Shown piece after piece: positions 7,104 to 11,132 of a stretch of DNA of 11,132 nt; position 1 is the stretch's first letter; the number at the start of each line of letters is the position of its first letter. The DNA is from JBDNIO01 sp041688215. Its GTDB lineage: Bacteria; Pseudomonadota; Gammaproteobacteria; Nevskiales; Salinisphaeraceae. Under the pieces are notes generated by a model that was not told the origin of the DNA, did no database searches, and was given only the letters and a program-made list of their open reading frames with translations. The DNA lies in contig JBDNIO010000210.1 of NCBI GenBank assembly GCA_041688215.1, positions 1 through 11,132 of the forward strand. Direction: 5' to 3'. The translations under genes were made by a program, and so were the position numbers.

Positions 7104-7997
7104 ATGCCCGGAGAAAAGAAACTCGCTGGAACCATTGCGCTTGTTACTGGCGCTTCTCGCGGTGCCGGCAAAGGCATTGCTCTGGCTCTGGGTGCACAAG
7201 GCGCCACGGTTTACATCACCGGTCGCAGCAAGCATGAAGGCGATGCCCATTTGCCCGGCACGATTTACGCCACCGCCGACGCGGTTACCGATGCCGGCGG
7301 TAAGGGAATTGCCGTGGATTGCGACCATGCCGACGATGCCCAAGTTGCGGCGGCGTTTGCGCAGATCAAACGCGAGCAGGAGCATCTGGATATCCTGATC
7401 AACAACGCCACGTTTCTGCACGACGAACTCACGCATAAAGGCCCATTCTGGGAGAAGTCGCTGAACCTGGTGGATATCCTGGATGTCGGCCTGCGTTCCG
7501 CCTATGTCGCCAGTTGGCACGCCGCTAAACTAATGACCGCAAAACGCCGCGGCCTCATCGCTTTCACCTCATCTTTTGGTGCCCGCTGCTACATGCACGG
7601 CCCGTCTTATGGCGCCCAGAAAGCGGGGGTGGACAAATTCGCCCAGGACATGGCGGTCGACCTGCGCCCCGACGACATTGCGGCAGTGTCAATCTGGATG
7701 GGTATGCTCAAAACCGAGCGCACCCACGCAGTCATGACGCGCGAACCGGAAAAATACCAGGGCTTCTGGGAAATTGCGGAAACGCCGGAATTTACCGGCA
7801 AGCTAATCGCAGCGGTTTATTGCGCGCCAGACCGGATGGAAAAATCTGGCCAGGTCGTTATCGGCGCGGAGCTCGCTGCCGAATATGGCATTACGGAGAA
7901 CGATGGCACGCAACCCCCCTCACATCGGGAGATGCTGGGCGCACCCGTGCAGGCATATCCAGCTATTGTCGGTATCCAGCAGGTGCATGAGCACTAA
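7104..7997 (+). CDS. SDR-family oxidoreductase, DHRS1-like
   Basis: The 297-residue short-chain dehydrogenase has TGASRGAG at 15-22, followed by TVYITGR. Arg41 after strand 2 favours NADP(H). The usual NNAG is NNAT (100-103). The candidate catalytic residues are Ser156 or Ser157, Tyr169 and Lys173 (YGAQK). The pattern GIALxL, TVYITGR, FWE, VGLRSAY and SIWMG resembles the DHRS1-like group of SDRs, whose substrates include steroids and aldehydes or ketones; the specific substrate here is unknown. The protein is about 40 residues longer than a classical SDR because of its C-terminal tail. The frame is open back to 6993, but that would overlap the ligase by over 100 nt. The ATG at 7104 sits 2 nt after the ligase stop and matches where the family begins. 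Confidence 0.8.
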   Translation: MPGEKKLAGTIALVTGASRGAGKGIALALGAQGATVYITGRSKHEGDAHLPGTIYATADAVTDAGGKGIAVDCDHADDAQVAAAFAQIKREQEHLDILINNATFLHDELTHKGPFWEKSLNLVDILDVGLRSAYVASWHAAKLMTAKRRGLIAFTSSFGARCYMHGPSYGAQKAGVDKFAQDMAVDLRPDDIAAVSIWMGMLKTERTHAVMTREPEKYQGFWEIAETPEFTGKLIAAVYCAPDRMEKSGQVVIGAELAAEYGITENDGTQPPSHREMLGAPVQAYPAIVGIQQVHEH

Positions 7998-8100
7998 TCC
8001 GTTACGACCTGCACGGATGATCACGCCGAATTCGGTTTAACTATCAATGCGTGGCGCGTCCTGGCCCAATCCGTCGCGGATATCCTCAGCCAAGGGAGAG
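7998..8100. other. Convergent intergenic spacer, no clear terminator
   Basis: The operon and the minus-strand DoxX-like gene converge here. A 10-bp palindrome CCGAATTCGG followed by TTT lies near 8030-8040, and a short hairpin ATCCG-TCG-CGGAT is at 8069-8081. Neither has both a strong stem and a T-run, so I do not call an intrinsic terminator. Confidence 0.3.
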
Positions 8101-8460
8101 TCAGACCAGGCTCCCGCCATATCCCGCACTGGCCGCGTAGACCGCCAAATACAAAAACAGCAGAAAGACCTGCACGACCAGGCGAATAGTTAATAACGGC
8201 TCAGGCATGTCGGAAAATAATTCCGGGTGCAGCCATATGTAAATATTCGCCGGGGAAACCGCTAGGGTTAATGCAAACAATCCGTAACCTGCCCATTGAC
8301 GAGCCACCGCAAATAACAATCCGAGCGCACCAAGCAGTTCAAACACGCCGCTGATATACACCATCGCTCGCGGATAAGGCACATAAGGCGGCACAATGGA
8401 TGCGAAAAAATAGGTGGCAAAAAAATGCCCCATGCCGCCGCCCGCGAACCACAGGAACAC
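8101..8460 (-). CDS. DoxX-like small integral membrane protein
   Basis: The protein has 119 residues from the GTG at 8460, with about four hydrophobic segments. It begins FLWFAGGGMGHF and contains IVPPYVPYPRAMVYISGVFE, then LLGALGLL, the layout of DoxX-family inner membrane proteins, whose biochemical role is poorly defined. The start is uncertain. The frame is open upstream to 8508, and reading from 8493 gives IINKLKPAALIF, which completes the first membrane helix. No ATG, GTG or TTG exists there, and the only good ribosome site (GGGAG, 8505-8501) sits before ATC codons at 8496 and 8493. The nearest upstream stop in this frame is the TAA of the crotonase-fold gene itself. It is probably co-transcribed with that gene. 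Confidence 0.7.
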   Translation of the reverse strand: MFLWFAGGGMGHFFATYFFASIVPPYVPYPRAMVYISGVFELLGALGLLFAVARQWAGYGLFALTLAVSPANIYIWLHPELFSDMPEPLLTIRLVVQVFLLFLYLAVYAASAGYGGSLV

Positions 8461-8508
8461 GAATATCAGGGCGGCGGGTTTGAGTTTGTTGATGATTTTC
8501 TCCCAGCC

Positions 8509-9252
8509 TTAACCCATGGTCGCTTTCACGAAACCTTCGATACGAGTGTACGTAGCCTCGTCGGACCAGCAATCCTGTATGCGTTTACCGTAAATCTTGC
8601 GCCGCATTGCAATGCGTTCGACTGCCTCGTGACGAAGCATTTGCTTGGTAATAGCAAAAGTTTCAGCTGGAATCGCGGCCAGTTGCCTGGCTTTTTGCAT
8701 GGCGTTTTCCATTAACGCGTCCGCGTCCACGACTTCATCCACCAAACCCAGGGTCTGTGCCTGTTCCGGCGTATAGGTGTTGGCGGTGTAGACCACGTTT
8801 TGCAAATGCTCACTTGGCAGCACAAAGGCCAGCAGTTCGAGTGCGGATACGGGGAACGGCACGCCGACTTTCATTTCGGGAATGCCGATGCGGCCCTTGC
8901 CGTTGGCCATCATGCGATAGTCGCCAGCCAGCGCAACTATGCAGCCGCCCGCGATGGCGTGGCCGTTGATTGCAGTGATAAGGGGTTTCGGGAAAACCAG
9001 CAATTTTTCCAGCACTTCGTCCAGCAGCGGCACGAATTCCCTGGCGTAGGCTTCGCGGCCCGAAAGAATACGCTTTAGATCTACACCGCCGGAGAAGATG
9101 CCGCCGCTGCCGGTCAGGACTACGGCGCGTGCGGAAGCGGCATCTTCCAGCGCTTGAGACATTGCCTGCAATAGCTCAAGGTCCAGCGCGCTCGCCCGCC
9201 CGTGCGCCAGGCGCAATGTGAGTATGTCATCGCTCAGGTCTTTTTCTATCAT
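8509..9252 (-). CDS. Enoyl-CoA hydratase/isomerase family (crotonase-fold) protein
   Basis: The 247-residue crotonase-fold protein has an oxyanion-hole segment IFSGGVDLKRIL (52-63) and a second glycine pair in INGHAIAGGC (95-104). The conserved Glu126 is in GIPEMKVG. The first catalytic Glu of true hydratases, which follows the GGC, is Ile105 here, and the Trp- and Met-rich C-terminus is not typical either. A simple enoyl-CoA hydratase is therefore doubtful; isomerase, hydrolase or ring-cleaving activity is possible. It acts on an acyl-CoA in the cytoplasm, which suits the ligase in the neighbouring operon. The frame is open to 9363, but the ATG at 9252 has AGGAG (9264-9260) 7 nt upstream, so that start is chosen. 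It is divergent from the P450. Confidence 0.8.
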   Translation of the reverse strand: MIEKDLSDDILTLRLAHGRASALDLELLQAMSQALEDAASARAVVLTGSGGIFSGGVDLKRILSGREAYAREFVPLLDEVLEKLLVFPKPLITAINGHAIAGGCIVALAGDYRMMANGKGRIGIPEMKVGVPFPVSALELLAFVLPSEHLQNVVYTANTYTPEQAQTLGLVDEVVDADALMENAMQKARQLAAIPAETFAITKQMLRHEAVERIAMRRKIYGKRIQDCWSDEATYTRIEGFVKATMG

Positions 9253-9416
9253 CGGCCCTCTCCTGTTGGATGGCAGTAACTTAATGGTTTTGCTATCTCT
9301 CGCCCTAGTCCTAATAGCTGAATCGCAAGCCCGTGTGTTTTGTGTAGCATCTTGAAATACCACCGGTGTCTAATGCTAACCGGAACCACATAACACTGCT
9401 TTTGCAAGGACGTAAC
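9253..9416. promoter_or_regulatory. Divergent intergenic region between crotonase and P450 genes
   Basis: Promoters for both genes must lie in these 164 bp. TTGAAA at 9352-9357 could be a -35 element for the P450, but no good -10 follows at the proper distance. The half sites CCGGT (9363-9367) and ACCGG (9379-9383) form a spaced inverted repeat that could bind a regulator. Neither is more than a suggestion. Confidence 0.3.
9406..9410 (+). promoter_or_regulatory. Shine-Dalgarno AAGGA fixing a GTG start
   Basis: AAGGA lies 6 nt before the GTG at 9417. The other in-frame candidates, GTG at 9366 and ATG at 9438, have no comparable site, so this decides the P450 start. Confidence 0.6.
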
Positions 9417-10781
9417 GTGAGTACAACCTCCGAATCCATGGCAACCAAAACAATCCCGCATGTAAAGGAATGGCCGCTGCTCGGGAGTATCCCCGGCATG
9501 CTGCGTGGGCCGTCGGAATTCTTTCTTAAATGCTACCGCGAATATGGCTCGGTGTTTGAGATAACGGTGATGGGCAATAACTACAAGGTGCTGGCCGGCG
9601 CCGAGGCCGCGAATTTCATGGGCTCGCGTGAGGGCCGGGAATGCCTGCGCTCGAAAGAATTCTGGACAGGACTGGTCAAGGAATTCAACGCCCATAGTTC
9701 ACTTCCGGGCGCCGACGGTGAAGAACATTCAGAACTTCGCAAAGTGCTTAAACGCGGCTATTCGCGCGAGTCGATCAAGGGCCGCTATGACGAGCTGATC
9801 GAGATTACCGACCAGGCCATTGAGCGCGACTGGCCCAACGGCGAATGGGCCTACGTGGTGCCGGCCTTCCAGATGATGGTGACCGACCAGCTCGGCATCA
9901 TGATTACCGGCTCCGCACCGCTGGAATATGTGGAAGACATCCGCATCACTATTCTCTACATCCTGAATTGCCTGGTCACGCGCCAGCGTCCCAAATTCCT
10001 GATGTTGAATCCGCGCTACAAGAAAGCCAAGCAGCGGGTGTTTGAGCTCGGCGACCAGATGCGCGCGGATTACGAGAAAGGCAACCGTCAAACTGAAAAT
10101 CGCACGCTGGTCGATGACGTAATGGAAGCCTACCGCGATAATCCGCAACTCATGCCGGAGAAAAACCTGCGCCTGCAGTTGATCGCGCCATATGTCGCGG
10201 GCCTGGATACCGTCGCCAACACCACCGGCGCCTGCGTTTATACATTGCTCAGGCACCCGGAAGCGCTGGCCCGCGTGCAACAGGAAATCGACGACTTCTT
10301 TGATAGCGGCGAACCGCTCGAAGAAGCAGGCCTGCTGCGCAAGCTGCCCTTGCTTAACGGCGCGATTATGGAAACCCAGCGGCTGTACTCCATTGCGCCC
10401 GCACAAATGCGCACCGCCAATAAAGACTTCGTGTTCGACGGTTACCAGATAAATGAAGGCGACATGCTATACATGGCGCATGGCGTGTGTCATTTCATGG
10501 AGGAGTATTTTCCGGACCCATATAAATTCGATATAGACCGCTACGCCAAACCGCGCGAGGAGCACAAGCAATCGGGCGTGTATTCGCCTTACGGCCGTGG
10601 CACGCACACCTGCCTGGGTAAGAGTCTGGCCGAGATTCAGCTACTGATTACCATGGCGCGCATCTTCTACAAACTCGACCTGTCGCTACCCTCACCTGAC
10701 TACGAACTGAAAACCAAAACTGCGCCCACCGTGGGGCCGTCCAATGGCTTCAAGGTCAAGGTCAACGGTTATCGCAGATAG
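9417..10781 (+). CDS. Cytochrome P450 (soluble, class not assigned)
   Basis: The 454-residue protein is the right size for a bacterial P450. The I-helix oxygen-activation motif is AGLDTV (261-266, preceding TTG), the K-helix ExxR is ETQR (319-322), and the heme loop is YGRGTHTCLG (392-401) with Cys399 as the heme thiolate. The first position of that loop is Tyr instead of the usual Phe. There is no membrane anchor, so electrons must come from separate ferredoxin/reductase partners, and none is encoded in the window. It presumably hydroxylates a hydrophobic substrate ahead of the dehydrogenases and ligase nearby; that link is inferred from position. It stands alone on the plus strand, divergent from the crotonase-fold gene. 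The start is GTG with a good ribosome site; the ATG at 9438 is a weaker alternative. Confidence 0.9.
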   Translation: MSTTSESMATKTIPHVKEWPLLGSIPGMLRGPSEFFLKCYREYGSVFEITVMGNNYKVLAGAEAANFMGSREGRECLRSKEFWTGLVKEFNAHSSLPGADGEEHSELRKVLKRGYSRESIKGRYDELIEITDQAIERDWPNGEWAYVVPAFQMMVTDQLGIMITGSAPLEYVEDIRITILYILNCLVTRQRPKFLMLNPRYKKAKQRVFELGDQMRADYEKGNRQTENRTLVDDVMEAYRDNPQLMPEKNLRLQLIAPYVAGLDTVANTTGACVYTLLRHPEALARVQQEIDDFFDSGEPLEEAGLLRKLPLLNGAIMETQRLYSIAPAQMRTANKDFVFDGYQINEGDMLYMAHGVCHFMEEYFPDPYKFDIDRYAKPREEHKQSGVYSPYGRGTHTCLGKSLAEIQLLITMARIFYKLDLSLPSPDYELKTKTAPTVGPSNGFKVKVNGYRR

Positions 10782-10859
10782 TGCACATTTCACATATTAA
10801 ACTGACTTTGGCGGGCATTTAATGACTCTCGACGCGCACGGGATTTACAACCTTCTCCT

Positions 10860-11132
10860 AGGTCGTGTTAACAAATAAGGTTAAACTATTTCCCCAACTC
10901 ATTGAGGGAGTTGGAAGATGGAACGATTTATACTACAAGATGAACAATGGCTGCGTCTTGCGCCGCTTTTGCCGGGGAAATCGACTGACGCCGGTGTGAC
11001 GGCATCCGATAACCGGCTGTTTATAGAAGCGGTTTTATGGATTGGCCGGACAGGAGCACCCTGGCGTGATCTGCCCGCTGAGTTGGGTAATTGGCATACC
11101 ACCTTCACGCGCTTCTCGCGCTGGGCGAAGAA
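10860..11132 (+). mobile_element. Left part of an IS5-family insertion sequence (runs off the window)
   Basis: A transposase start lies about 57 bp inside a plausible left end beginning GGTCGTGTTAACAAATAAG at 10861, preceded by CTA. IS5-family elements often target CTAG or TNA sites, so the boundary is reasonable, but the right end is not visible and the inverted repeat cannot be confirmed. Confidence 0.55.
10918..11132 (+). CDS. IS5-family transposase, N-terminal part
   Basis: The reading starts at an ATG preceded by GGGAG and runs open to the window edge for 71 codons. NRLFIEAVLWIGRTGAPWRD, then LPAELGNWHTTFTRFSRWAK, is the characteristic N-terminal domain of IS5-group (IS427/IS1031-like) transposases, which move DNA by a DDE mechanism. 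The DDE catalytic residues would lie beyond this window. In this group the transposase is often split into two frames joined by programmed frameshifting, so this may be the first of two frames. The element follows the P450 by about 80 bp and marks the right edge of the catabolic island. Confidence 0.8.
   Translation, partial: MERFILQDEQWLRLAPLLPGKSTDAGVTASDNRLFIEAVLWIGRTGAPWRDLPAELGNWHTTFTRFSRWAK

Noticed and set aside
8026..8081. CCGAATTCGG and ATCCG-TCG-CGGAT as operon terminator
   Set aside because: The first has no loop and the second no T-run, so neither meets the form of an intrinsic terminator.
9253..9363. N-terminal extension of the crotonase-fold protein to 9363
   Set aside because: The crotonase fold begins at MIEKDLSDDI, and AGGAG lies 7 nt before that ATG.
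9352..9380. Sigma-70 promoter for the P450 with -35 TTGAAA
   Set aside because: The best -10 at a 16-17 nt spacing matches poorly (TGCTAA), so it is only mentioned in the intergenic entry.
9366..9416. N-terminal extension of the P450 from GTG 9366
   Set aside because: It has no ribosome site and the residues are unlike a P450 N-terminus; AAGGA before GTG 9417 fits better.

Overview
The window looks like an accessory stretch of a GC-moderate (high-50s %) proteobacterial chromosome. Codon use, Shine-Dalgarno sites and gene families suggest a gammaproteobacterium able to break down steroids or similar polycyclic compounds. The taxonomic call is inference; there is no rRNA or housekeeping marker. 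No tRNA, rRNA, CRISPR array or origin was seen.

Left part (1-2827): a gene end of unknown function, then a zone of gene wreckage. On the plus strand there is a C-terminal scrap of a SAM-dependent methyltransferase. On the minus strand there is an alpha/beta hydrolase with a signal peptide, broken by a one-base shift in a five-C run. Its stop overlaps (ATGA) the start of a second methyltransferase, which carries an in-frame TAA and loses its C-terminus at about 800, where it is joined to the last residues of a beta-ketoacyl synthase. Below that the frame breaks repeatedly. The relics suggest a former lipid or polyene-type biosynthetic cluster in decay.

Middle (2828-8100): a palindrome-rich intergenic region of about 210 bp, then a tight plus-strand operon of four intact genes: a flavoprotein of the 3-ketosteroid dehydrogenase / fumarate reductase superfamily, an SDR alcohol dehydrogenase, a FadD3-like acyl-CoA ligase and a DHRS1-like SDR. 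Gaps are 15 nt, a 1-nt overlap (TAATG) and 2 nt. The set fits oxidation of a ring alcohol or ketone, desaturation next to the ketone, and CoA activation of a carboxylate left after ring opening.

Right part (8101-11132): a minus-strand pair (a crotonase-fold protein followed by a DoxX-like membrane protein with no ATG start) lies convergent to the operon. Divergent from it is a soluble cytochrome P450 starting at GTG. At the right edge an IS5-family element begins and runs out of the window. Taken together, the intact genes look like a small oxidative catabolic island, with a decaying gene cluster on one side and an insertion sequence on the other. The substrate cannot be read from sequence alone.
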